A stretch of DNA of 64,000 nucleotides, taken from NCBI GenBank assembly GCA_918026815.1, contig CAKJVC010000088.1:1736001-1800000 (forward strand). The letters are read 5' to 3'. The notes under the pieces are model-generated. The model had not been told where the DNA came from. It saw only the letters and a list, made by a program, of their open reading frames with translations, and ran no database searches. This document shows, piece by piece, positions 46,349 to 57,256 of this stretch. Within the stretch, counting starts at the first letter, position 1. Every line of letters begins with the position of its first letter. This DNA is from Chalara sp. BL73. Lineage: Eukaryota; Ascomycota; Leotiomycetes; Helotiales. The translations under genes and the position numbers were made by a program.

Positions 46349-47089
46349 ATGTATCAAACAAGAAACAAAGACAACATGGCATCCTACAGCAAGCGAAACG
46401 GTAGCGGCAGCAGTTTATCTTCTTTCATCGAAAGTCCCAACTACGAATACCCCACCGATGAACAATACTCTGTCTACGCTGCAATATACCATGACGGTAG
46501 CATTGGTGCTGGCTATTTATACCCAATGGTGCAAGATAAAACATCTAATGGCTCTGTGGCCCCACCAACTTCCAGTATTAGTTCAGGTTCAACTGATACC
46601 GGAGGAGGAGTAAAACTTCTACCTCCATACGATGCTCAACCAACCATCAAGTCACCATCCATGATTCGCCATTCAGCCCATGAACACATCCCAGTCTTCA
46701 CTCAACGCCCACCCCTTGTGTCCCAAACTGTACAATGCACCGACTGCGGCGAATATTATTATTCGCGCATCAAGCATACCTGCTATAACGAGAATTTTGA
46801 GGAGTTGGCCGAGTTTCTCGCAAGAGTTTCAGATCAGCAGGAGATTGCGGACAAAACTACCAATAGCTCGTGGGGTCTTCAGGACCAACGGCGTATGCAA
46901 GGCGGGGAAGGAAAAGTGTGTTACAAGTGTGGAGAGGTCGGACACCTGCAACGAGATTGCTTCATGTTCGATCAACAAGCTCAAACAACTTGCTTTGCTT
47001 GTGGTGGGAATCGCGGGCATTTGCATGGCTGTGCTGCTTTGATGGGAGATGCATACGAGAGCTCAGCACAGAACCGGATCAAGAAATGA
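46349..47089 (+). CDS. Zinc-knuckle protein 3 of a local family
   Basis: Intronless; 246 aa from the ATG at 46349, or 237 aa from 46376. A Ser/Gly/Tyr-rich N-terminus is followed by a degenerate first module: CTDCGEYYYSRIKHTC has a longer Cys-to-His spacing. Its partner stretch NFEELAEFLARVSDQQE still aligns with the relatives. Then come a canonical knuckle, CYKCGEVGHLQRDC, and the shared C-terminal variant, CFACGGNRGHLHGC. Clearly a paralogue of the two upstream genes, but the most changed in the first module. Confidence 0.72.
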   Translation: MYQTRNKDNMASYSKRNGSGSSLSSFIESPNYEYPTDEQYSVYAAIYHDGSIGAGYLYPMVQDKTSNGSVAPPTSSISSGSTDTGGGVKLLPPYDAQPTIKSPSMIRHSAHEHIPVFTQRPPLVSQTVQCTDCGEYYYSRIKHTCYNENFEELAEFLARVSDQQEIADKTTNSSWGLQDQRRMQGGEGKVCYKCGEVGHLQRDCFMFDQQAQTTCFACGGNRGHLHGCAALMGDAYESSAQNRIKK

Positions 47090-48763
47090 GATACTTGCCA
47101 TGCGGGCTACCTTTCGGGCTCTCATTTCTGGGAACGACACAGGCGGATATTTGGTGTGTGGCGACGACAAGGCCCTGCTTCAGATCGCGATTTCTTGGAA
47201 TCCGTTTTGGAGGGACTTTTGGGATGAAAAGGCTTCTGTTGGTAATGGCTGTTGAATAGACAAAGAATCCGCTTATAAAAACAAAGCCTTTGCTCGTGAG
47301 ACTTTCTTTTTTTTTTATACGCATGCCAGTAATCTACAAAATACATTAAGCCATCCGGGAGAGAGCAGCCGCTAAAATATATATCCTTGAATGGCTGGGC
47401 ACCAAGTGGAGTTACAGAAACAGACTGGTTTCTTATGTGGGCCATATTTACACGATACTATATGCTGCCAAAAATACTTCATCCATAGGCTACTAAGTTG
47501 CAGTATGCTTGTTTGTTGTCATATAAGAAGCTGTTTTCAGATCTTGAGCTGGCTGTGAAGAGATTAAAGCCCTTTCAGAATTTAATACTCAACCATTGAA
47601 TATAGTTCTGGCTCTTAATTACCAACTCTACAAGCTAAATTTTAGGTGAAAATTCTAACCGTTTCCCCGTATTCTCTTGCCATTAATATCTTCTCCTTCA
47701 GCCGGTGTTTGTTAAAAGGTATATTGTCCTCTTTGGGATGGTGATATACTCAAACCATGCAAGCTTGTTACATGATTTATCCTGCTGTGTACAATACTAT
47801 AAGTACGCCAAATACTAAAGGAAGGGAAATTAAAGTAGACGTGCCCTGTAGAATAAACATAAATACGCAGCCTCACTTATTGGCTCCTTAAGGTTCATTC
47901 CTGAGGCCTATTGTAACTAGGAACTGGTGTATGATTCTATTCCCAATCTCTAATAATAATAAAATAACTACTAGTAATAGCATACCGCATTTCTGCCCTA
48001 TAATTCAACGTGTAGCCACTCTAGTTTAGCATTATAGTCAGTAATTCTCATGTTTGCCTTCCTGACTGTATTCCAACCTCTGAATCTTTCCCCCAAATAT
48101 CCCTGTTGATCCCCCTATCTCTGGCTTCCATCCTATGGACAGACGGTACATCTCTTAAACTTTCTGTCCACATTCTCTGCACACACAATGATATCCCGAA
48201 GAACACTATGACCCCTGCGGTTACACACCCTCCTTCCACGGTTCCACCTCCGTGTTTCCTCTCACCGACGTCCATTAAAAAACCAAAACCAAAAACCATA
48301 CGAGTAGCAACAACAATAGCAATAGCAATAACCAAACATCAACAAAACCAAATCCTCAATATTTAATCCAACCTAAACACCCGCACTCCATGACAGATCT
48401 TAGACTAACTACCTGATAAACCCTCAAGCAAGCTCAAGCTCTCCCATCACATAAACTGGAAACAAAAAAAAACAAAACAAAAAAACACTCTCACTCTCTA
48501 CGCTCTATTAAAGCCTTCGATGAATTTCTACAGGACTAGGCAGATGATATTCGTTCTTTATACAAATACCACACCCATGACTCTACTCCCAACCCTGCAC
48601 CTCTTGAAATACATAGCCTATACAAGCGAGAGCAGGGCTGGACAGGAGAATAAAATGCATATATCGCGCGGCTCGATTCAGCAGATTTAGGTACGAGCTC
48701 TGATAGATAGATCATAAGGAAATATACCTTGGCAACCTTGTAGATTACCCGAACGAAGTCGTC

Positions 48764-48765
<2 letters not shown>

Positions 48766-48799
<34 letters not shown>
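48766..48799. repeat. (GA)n microsatellite
   Basis: A pure GA/AG dinucleotide run of about 34 bases. Confidence 0.85.
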
Positions 48800-48803
<4 letters not shown>

Positions 48804-51800
48804 CGGAGATGGGTTTCCTGGCTGGATGGATATGAGGGGTTCATGTGTAGCTGGTGAATTATCATTCTGGTGTATGAAAAACTGTTCCCTTATGACTTGA
48901 GGTGATACGGAGGATTGAGAGGGCGAGTGTGTGTGGAACAGCGGGAGGAAGGTGGCAGCGAAATAAATGTGGAAGGTATATGCTTGATTTGCCTTAGATA
49001 TGATGCGTGAATAAAGAGTGTGAGGTGTAGGTTCGACTACAATCTGATATCTGGTGGGTTGTATTCAAGGTTATGTCTGGCTCTAGCTTTGGGGGTCGAT
49101 GTTGCTCCATACTCTTTGGCATGATATAAGAGGAATAAAATGTTTTTATAGGCTAAAGCGCAGAAATTGGCAAGCTATATTTCTTGAACTTTCATGATGT
49201 CCTTGGACAAAAACAAATGGAGCTGCAGTTTGGAGATGTGCTCCCCAGTGGAATAATTGTGTAACCTTAAATCAACACATCTCTACTTAAACCACACCAG
49301 CTCTAAGTCGACTCGAAAAAAAAATGAACATGAGTATTGCTGCATCATGATATCACTTACTTTTATGAATCATCTTTGAAATTGACCAGACCGATACCAA
49401 CCTGAGGACTGGTCCGTTGCCCAAACTTAATCACAGATCGAGGCACGTGATGAAACCCGATTAGAGCCCGTCAGCTGAAACCACAATAGGAAAATACATG
49501 ACTTGCTCGGCACCAAGCTAGAAGACCCTCAAACCTCTAGAAGTCCTCTAACAAACCTCCCAGCCGTTCCTAAGTGGCTAAAATAAAGTTTCGCCAAGAT
49601 GCTTGCCATCGTTTGTTTCAGTTTCAAGCCTGCCTTTGCCCTGCTCAAGCATACGATTGCTATATCCGATCTGGGATACCACGTCAATGACGCCTGTCAG
49701 TGATGCTGACACGCAAAGGCAGGATTCACCCTCCGTAATCGTGATCAGAAAGAAAGCGAGGATGGTGGAATGGCAAAGCGTGAGAGTGGAATGGCTCGCA
49801 TCTTGGAAGATGCGCCTTTAGAGTCGCATGTTTGAGGTTCTGCAAGACATCACTGATGTGCAATTCTCACCCAAGTTTTTCGCAGCGTGGATGCAAGGTA
49901 CCCGGGCTTCTTTTTTTTTGTCCGCTCCAAGCCGTCACGGCGGCTGATCGATTTTTGTGCTCACTCTTGCCGTTATGTTTCACAATTCCACTTCTTCTGT
50001 AGTGCATGGGTTCAAAGGACCAGGCTATAGTATCTAGTAAGTCCTAACCAACGATGCCGTCCTCAAAATAGAAGACGTTGGCGCGCGAGAAGCGGTAGAT
50101 GGAAGGGTCACGGTACCCATCCCAGCTGAGTGGTGGTGAAGTCACGGTATCTGGGTCTTTGATCTGGTCCATGATATCTTGGCGCAGAAGGAGGTCAAAG
50201 ATACCGAGTGGCAATGGTAGTACAGTCGTGTAGTTACTCGGTACACGCACATAACAACCTGCTGTCTAGCGTAGCGTTGGCGGCTGCAGGTGCTGACCCC
50301 GGTTAGGGCAGACGCACCTGCCTCTGGTCCGAGAGGTTGAACCAATGAGAGTGGTTTTGGTCCTGAAAACAGCGGAGAGGATCATCGTCTAGCTTGTTTC
50401 ACCATCTTCATTCGTCAGAATCCCTGTCTTCGGTTATGCATGTTTCTAAGTTGGACCAATGATGCAAGGGCGTGTCGAGCACGGCCAAAAATACATCATT
50501 TCATGGGTAGGTATTTGCGGCGACACGCTCAGGCTCGGAAGAAAAGTCAGGTACAGTAGTAGTAGTACATGGAAGACTCTGAATCGTGACTTGATGAAAA
50601 GAACAGGCGCTAGGAAATAGATTCTGCGCCTGCCATGTTGCTGTTGCTATTGATGTTGCTGCAGAATCCTGCTGAGGAAAGAATGAATGAATGGCTGGAG
50701 CCGTATCATCGCAATCCCCCGAAATTAAATCTCATTTTCCAACCTGCATTGTGCCCAACGAGCCAGTACTGTACCGTACAGTATCGCTCAGTGGGTGCTC
50801 GGCTGAACAATGGATATGGATATTGATGTTGCCGCTGCAAAGTCCATCACACTCACTCACACCGCTTTGCCCCCCCGTGATGACCCTTTTTTCTTTCTTC
50901 CTCTCTGGAAATTACGGAAGAAAAAAAAAAAAAAAAAAAAAAGGAAGAGAGAGAGAAAGTCCTTTCACTCGCCAGCGGGACGATCAATCAGGGCATGGGG
51001 GCTTGGCAGTGGCCGCTCCTCGGATCTTTTCGTTTCACTCCAGGATGATCAAACAGGCACGACCCTCTGTCAGCTTGAGCGATCACGTTTTCGGTAGAGG
51101 TCTGGAATGCAATCGAGGCGGATCATGCCTCTGAAAAGGGGAATAAACAAACCCGTCTTCTGCATGTTTGGATCATCATGATGTGGTCTGGGCTGCAAAG
51201 TTGGCGAGTCGTGGTGCTAGAGAGGAAGATGTGCTGTCGGTGCGCTGCCGAAATGGGACTTGGACAGACCAAATCCAGGACACAGCAAGAATCCTCCCTG
51301 GGAAGAGCTTTATGCACAGAGTCATGAAAACGGCATGGCGAGAGTGCACCACATTTTGCAAAGAAGAGAAGAGGTGCCGCCGCTCAACCCGATCCTGTGC
51401 CTCCGAAGTGGCAACACGGAAAGAAAGGAATCGGTGGTGCTAATGCTGCCATTGCTCCTGCTACTGTTCCTCATGTCACATTACACCACCACTGGTTCCG
51501 ATTGGGAATGGCGGAGGTTATGTGGTGTGCATTGTTCCTACTCAATGAATCCCCAATCAAAGGCAAAGATGCGCAATGCATAGATCACGTTCCATCTCTC
51601 AGTCTCTTCCCCTCCCTCCTCAGCCCACAAGGCGTTAACTTAATCATTGCCAGCTCACTCGCTGCTCTCGCATCATCGCATGAATTTCCTCCTCCAAAGC
51701 CTGAAGCCCGCAGAGTTCACCCATCATTTTACCGCGCGGAGCATCTAGAAAAACGGTGGCTGGTGGTGGTGGAAATCAGTTTTGGGTGATGTGAGGCTTG

Positions 51801-54010
51801 CTGGCTACTCTCACTGGCTCTTACGCTGAAGCATAGCCTCGAAATCTGAAGCGTAGCGAGCCCTCCCTCAACGGCGTTTCAGATAGAGAAGGTAACCCTA
51901 CCCGCGGCACCTCCGTGCGATCCTAGCTGGCTGGACTCGACCTTGACCCAGATTACACAGTACTGCTGCGTAAGTTCCCCAAAAGTTGCTGTGCATATCC
52001 GGATCTTGTGCTGAATACGATCTATCTGCTGGCGATCCAATGGCTTGCTCGTTGGGGAAAGCAAAAAAAAAAGGGACGCAAAGGACGGGCCAGGACGGGC
52101 ATCTGCAGCAGCCGCAACATGTTATGTACCGTACTTTCGTATTGTGAGAGAGGAGTCGTCAGCTTCCACCCTCATGCTCTGCTGGCTGGCTTTCCAAGAG
52201 TTGACCCCACGAATCATGCACCATCACCACCCTTCTTGGACGACGGGCTGGATAATCAAAGATCTTAACGAAAGGCAAGTATACTTCTTATACAGCGCAT
52301 TAATTGAGGAATCGCAAAGCTGTGAGTGGTTACCAGTAGCATGAGGGCGTGGTTTTGGGTGCAGTGAGGTCCACTTCTTCATGAAATGGCAAGATTCCCC
52401 TCATCTTGTCCCTCTTAACTTCTACTCCTACTACTATTACTACGACTTGACTAATTCTGTACCCTCCTTTACTCCTCCTTGTACCACTCCTTCCGCTGAC
52501 CCCATTGGGAAAGTCGAAGATACGCAATGTGCCTCTTGACTGATTTACGGTAGTCGCTGTGAAAGCCGCCACCTTATCATTTACAAATTATTTATTGCCA
52601 CCATCATAGTGTGACTTTACGAATCCTCAACCGATGAAAGTCTTCAAGAGCAGCATCCTTTTGCTGGTCTGCAAGGCTATTTCCGGCAGATCGGTAGGGT
52701 CAAAAGTATAAATTTGGCGATACAGACGATGGCTGACCTAACGGAGATTACCATGCATGATATTTTGAGCATCATCAACCGAAAGCCCTTTGAACTGTCC
52801 ACTCACGGTAACTTCATTCAGACCCTAGAGAAGGGGTCTTTGCTGTTCGTAAATCAACAGGATCCGGATTTCCGATCCCTTTCCTCTCCGGCCAGTTAAT
52901 GATGTGTGTGTCTTGCATGCTTGTCTCCTGGGAGGTTTTTGTTGATAGAAAAGCCCTCCCTTCAAAATACCTTTCTCCGCCTTGTCTCCCCCTTCCTGTG
53001 ATGTAGAATAAATGTGTAGGTTTGCATCGCATTGACTCTTCATTCCTCAGCTCTCCATCATTACTTCAGTTGTCCCGCTGCCAGCTCCCATTTACGAAAG
53101 CATGTACGAAATCCGCCGGTTTTCTTTGGCTTGGACTCCTCACCAGCACTGACCTCCCTGCCTCCCTTCCCATGTGACCCTATCAGCAAATTATCCCTCA
53201 TCTACTTCTCTTTGCTCTATGGCGAAGGAAGAGGAGGAAGAAGAAAGAAAAGAAGAAAAGAAGGAGAAACGGAAAGCAAAAGATCTCTCAAACAAGAGGA
53301 TCTCCTCGCTTTATTAAGTCTTTCATGTCTCTATCCCTGACATATGAATCATTAAAATGCAATTCATTATATCGTGTTTGAGGATCTTCCGCTTCGTCTT
53401 TCTGCTGCTGGGGGCGGCTGTTCCAAAACCCCAGCTGGCAGCTGACTATCCCATTCGCTGTAGGCTGGAGCCAAGGCCGCTCCGTTTTCTACAGGGCCTT
53501 AGGCTTATCCTATAGGCTTATAGGTGCACGCTATTTACGGGGCCGGGGATTCCTCTTTCTTTCGTTCTTGTTCTGGTGATACGGCGTCCATTCATTCGCT
53601 TGTGCACTTTGCTGTCAAAATGTCTCTGATCTTTCAACCGCCAGTCGTTTATGATATTCAACAACGAGAAAGAGACCAAAAATAGGCCCAGCTCACTCAA
53701 CACCGTCATGTTCCCCCCTTTCCCAACGGCCTCTAAGCGCACACAGATTTGATTTGATTTGATTTCATTTCATCTTCCCAAGTAAACGCTGGTTGTTCTC
53801 TCTCTCTCTCTCTCTCTTTCTCCCCTGTCCGCTGCATCTTCCTCAATTGCTCTATCTATTCTAGGCTGTATTATCCACTCTGTTGGGCATCCCTCCGGGC
53901 TATCAACCCTTAAACAGCCCTAGCATCGGCCCTAAATAAACCCTGCCTCCTACCCCTACCCCCCTATCCCTACCTTCCCTAACCCCAGGGCTTGAGCGCG
54001 CAGGAGATGC

Positions 54011-54044
54011 CTAGACACCTAGACACCTGGACACCTAGACACAC
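54011..54044. repeat. Short tandem repeat, CTAGACAC-like units
   Basis: Four units of about 8 bases (CTAGACAC, CTAGACAC, CTGGACAC, CTAGACAC) in the pyrimidine-rich STE12 upstream region. Confidence 0.7.
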
Positions 54045-54935
54045 ACTTACACAACCCCCCCAGTCCACTCCTGTGCAAATTTGAAACCCACCCTCTCTTC
54101 CTCTCCCGCCTTGCACCACTCACCACTCAGACCCCCCCCTAACCACAAGGGAAATCAAAAGGCGAAACCCCCCCAGCATCTCTCTCGCCCTTCTTAATCT
54201 CCTCCCTTCCGCAACTTCAAACACTCCTGAGAATCTCCCTTTCCACGCTCTCTTTCTTGTCGCAGGTCCGTACCTCGAAAGCTTCACCTTCATACCCAAA
54301 CCCTGGAGAGGGCCCCGACAGCGATCATTCTTGGATACATCTCACTGAAAATTTGGTGAATAAGGGTCCATCAATAATTCCAATCAGCCGCTTGTTGAAC
54401 CATCGCGTTGCACGGCTATTCCACCATCGTTGTTGTTGTTATTGTTGTTATCCATTGATCCTACAATAATTCGGCCGCTTCTCTACTTCTTCCACCAATT
54501 TAATAGCATCAATACCGCCGAGTCGGTTTGCATCACCATCAAAAAATCTTACCCGAGTCGAGTTCTAGCTGGCCTCGAAACTCCTCGAACATCAACCGTT
54601 CCATATCTCATATCATCTACGCTGCATTTCCCGATCGGAGCAGGCTCCCTCGCCAAAACATTACATCAAATCCCCAAACTAAGAGGAACGTCGACCAGCA
54701 ACCTGACGCCATTCAGTATCGACCTTCGCTTCATCGCCCAATTCCCCATCAACTATTGCTTCATCCGCGTCGCTAATATCACAACACCGAAAAAAACAAA
54801 CAAAAAACGTACGTTGTTCTGTATAGCAAAGTGCGCGTTCTTGACGACCCAGCCGAACGACCTCATCGGCGTTTCATCGCGGCACCTCTCATACATTCCA
54901 CGTGCTGCTCTGGGTCGCTGTTTCGACTCCATTGA

Positions 54936-57256
54936 ATGGCACATATGATGTATTCACAACATCATGCGGCGATGGCGCCTCCCCAAAAGCCAGAAACATT
55001 TATGTTAAGCAGCGAGGCGCAGCAGAGTCTGCCACAAGATGCTCAAGTAGCTCTCCAACAAGTTGATAATCGTAAGTCGCGTTTATGTTCCGCTGTCGTC
55101 GCAAATGCTAATCCTCGCCGCCAGTCAAATACTTTTTAATATCCGCTCCCGTCGACTGGACTCCAGACCAATATATTCGGCGGTTTCTTTTACCAACTGG
55201 CGAATACGTTTCCTGCGTGCTATGGTATGTCGATGCGCAACATGAGAATGGGGTTGGTGACTAACAAAGGGTATAGGAACAATCTCTTTCACATCTCCGG
55301 TACCGACATTGTTCGATGCCTTTCTTTCAGATTTCAAGCCTTCGGACGGCCTGTAAAGAACTCCAAGAAGTTTGAGGAGGGAATCTTCTCCGATCTGCGG
55401 AACCTAAAGTCTGGCACCGATGCCTCCCTTGAAGAACCAAAGAGCGGTTTCCTCGACTTCCTTTACAAGAACAACTGCATCCGAACACAAAAGAAGCAGA
55501 AGGTATTCTACTGGTACAGCGTGCCACATGACAGACTCTTCCTCGACGCGCTTGAGCGCGACCTCAAGAGGGAGAAGATGGGACAAGAAGCCACCACCGT
55601 CGCCGTGAACGAGCCTGCCCTTTCTTTTGAATTCGACTCATCACAATCATTGTTCGAGCAGCTTACCAAAGCTCAACAAGCCAACTCTTCCTCCTTTTCC
55701 GCACAACAGCCATCATTCTCGCAGCCTCAGTCACAATCAACATCCCCTGTGATGCGAGCCATCGACTCCATGCCACCTCCGCAAATGATCCCACAACCAA
55801 TGGCGCCAATGCCACAAGAGATGGACCAAATGGTTGCATATCAGCAAATGGCGATGGGCACAGCTCCATCGATGCCTCAGCAGGTGATGAAGAGAGAACC
55901 AGATTTCGGTCGCGTTCAATACAACCACAACGGTGTTCCGATCTCACAGACACATCAGCGCCATGCTTCCATGCCCGCATACGGCCTCGAGTACTCACCC
56001 GCGCCATCGTTCGTCTCATCGCATTACGGTGAGGAGTACAGCAACCGGGGTATCTCTTTTGAGCCCATTACTCCACCTCAGCAAGCTTTGGGCATCGGCG
56101 CAGAGCCAGCCTACATTGCCAATGAGGAGACCGGTCTCTACACTGCGATCCCAGACCACATGGGAGGTGTCAATGGCATGCATGGAATGATGCAGCTTCC
56201 ACCATCAAACTTGTCTGGTCCTCAATTTTCTCAAGCTACGCGAGGCTATGGTGCGAATAATGTTTACTCTGTAATTGAAGGCTCGCCTACATACAAGCAA
56301 AGAAGACGTCGTTCGTCAATTCCTCCTGGAATGGCTGCCATGGTTGCTGCTAATGCTGCCAACAACGGCGCTCAGCATGCTGTCCACCGACCATCAGATC
56401 TGAGACGGTCTGTTTCTGTGGTTGATCCTGTTCACGAGGGTGATGAGTCTGGAAACAACTCACCGCCTGGACTCAGCTACAATAACCAGGTCCAGCAAAT
56501 GGCCCAACACCACAAAGAACTCCTCGAAATGTCAAGACACGGTACACCACTCTCTACTATCGAGGACAGCCCATCCATGAACCCAAACACTCTCCAAACC
56601 GAGGCTTTCCCACAACTGTCTACGGAAGAGCTCCCAGGCGAGAACTCCACCCTTCAGTCGCCAGACCGAAGGCATATGCAAGGCGCCGGCGTCGTTCGTA
56701 GAGCACGCAGCGCATCAGATTTCAGCCCATACCCCCAAAAGTCCCACTCCTGTCCCATCCCCACATGCGGCCGGCTCTTCAAGCGTTTAGAGCACCTTAA
56801 AAGGTATGGTTATATTTTTCATTACACCGGTCAGGCTTCAGGCCGCTGACATGTACCCCTCCAGACACGTGAGAACCCATACTCAGGAGAGACCCTACCT
56901 CTGCCCACACTGTAACAAGGCTTTCTCTCGTTCAGATAACCTCGCTCAGTATGTCTGCCCAAAGCACCAATATATACGTAACATGGATTATTAAACAGGG
57001 ACTAACAAACGTAATTAGGCACCGAAGAACCCATGACCGCAGCGATGGCGGAGAGGACCCATACTCGTACAGTGGCGAGGATGACACCCACTACGAAGGC
57101 GAAGATCACCTCGGGTCATTGGAAGAAGCATCTCCCAACTCGGAGAACGGATATCTGCCCACAACCATGTCCCAGAGCTTCAGCGGGATGCAGGCTATGT
57201 CTATGGCGCCGAGCCAGCTCATCGCCTCCCACCAGATGATGCAGCAGCACATATAA
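54936..57256 (+). CDS. ste12: STE12-type transcription factor (homeodomain-like plus two C2H2 fingers)
   Basis: Exons 54936-55071, 55125-55224, 55277-56803, 56865-56948 and 57019-57256; 694 aa. The N-terminal STE domain is rebuilt across two introns ([73 protein letters not shown]). A Gln/Pro/Met-rich middle follows. Near the C-terminus are two C2H2 fingers (CPIPTC...HVRTH and CPHC...HRRTH), a feature of filamentous-fungal but not yeast Ste12. It acts in the nucleus downstream of the Fus3/Kss1-type MAP kinase and controls mating, invasive growth and host penetration in plant-associated fungi. The fourth exon is 84 nt in matching phase, so skipping it keeps the frame. Confidence 0.96.

Larger units (their letters stand above)
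47090..54935. other. Gene-poor 7.8-kb region upstream of STE12, rich in simple repeats
   Basis: Many open frames exist but none has an ATG with recognisable residues or splice partners. Simple repeats: GA/AG tract 48766-48799; 22 A at 50921-50942; (GATTT)4 with related units near 53746-53771; CT tract 53797-53818; CTAGACAC-type units 54011-54044. The last ~1 kb is pyrimidine-rich and probably holds the long STE12 promoter and 5' leader. Non-coding RNAs cannot be judged by eye. Confidence 0.5.

Noticed and set aside
48048..48366. Frames of 86-95 codons on both strands at 48.0-48.4 kb
   Set aside because: The paired frames on both strands come from low-complexity sequence (AACAAC/AATAGC repeats); no evidence for either.
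50044..50250. Minus-strand 68-codon frame with protein-like residues
   Set aside because: It starts at GTG, has no splice partners that I can find and no recognised family; kept out for lack of support.
50691..51789. Frames of 95-147 codons around 50.7-51.8 kb
   Set aside because: They overlap each other in several frames, include a poly-Lys run from the 22-A tract and show no recognisable residues.
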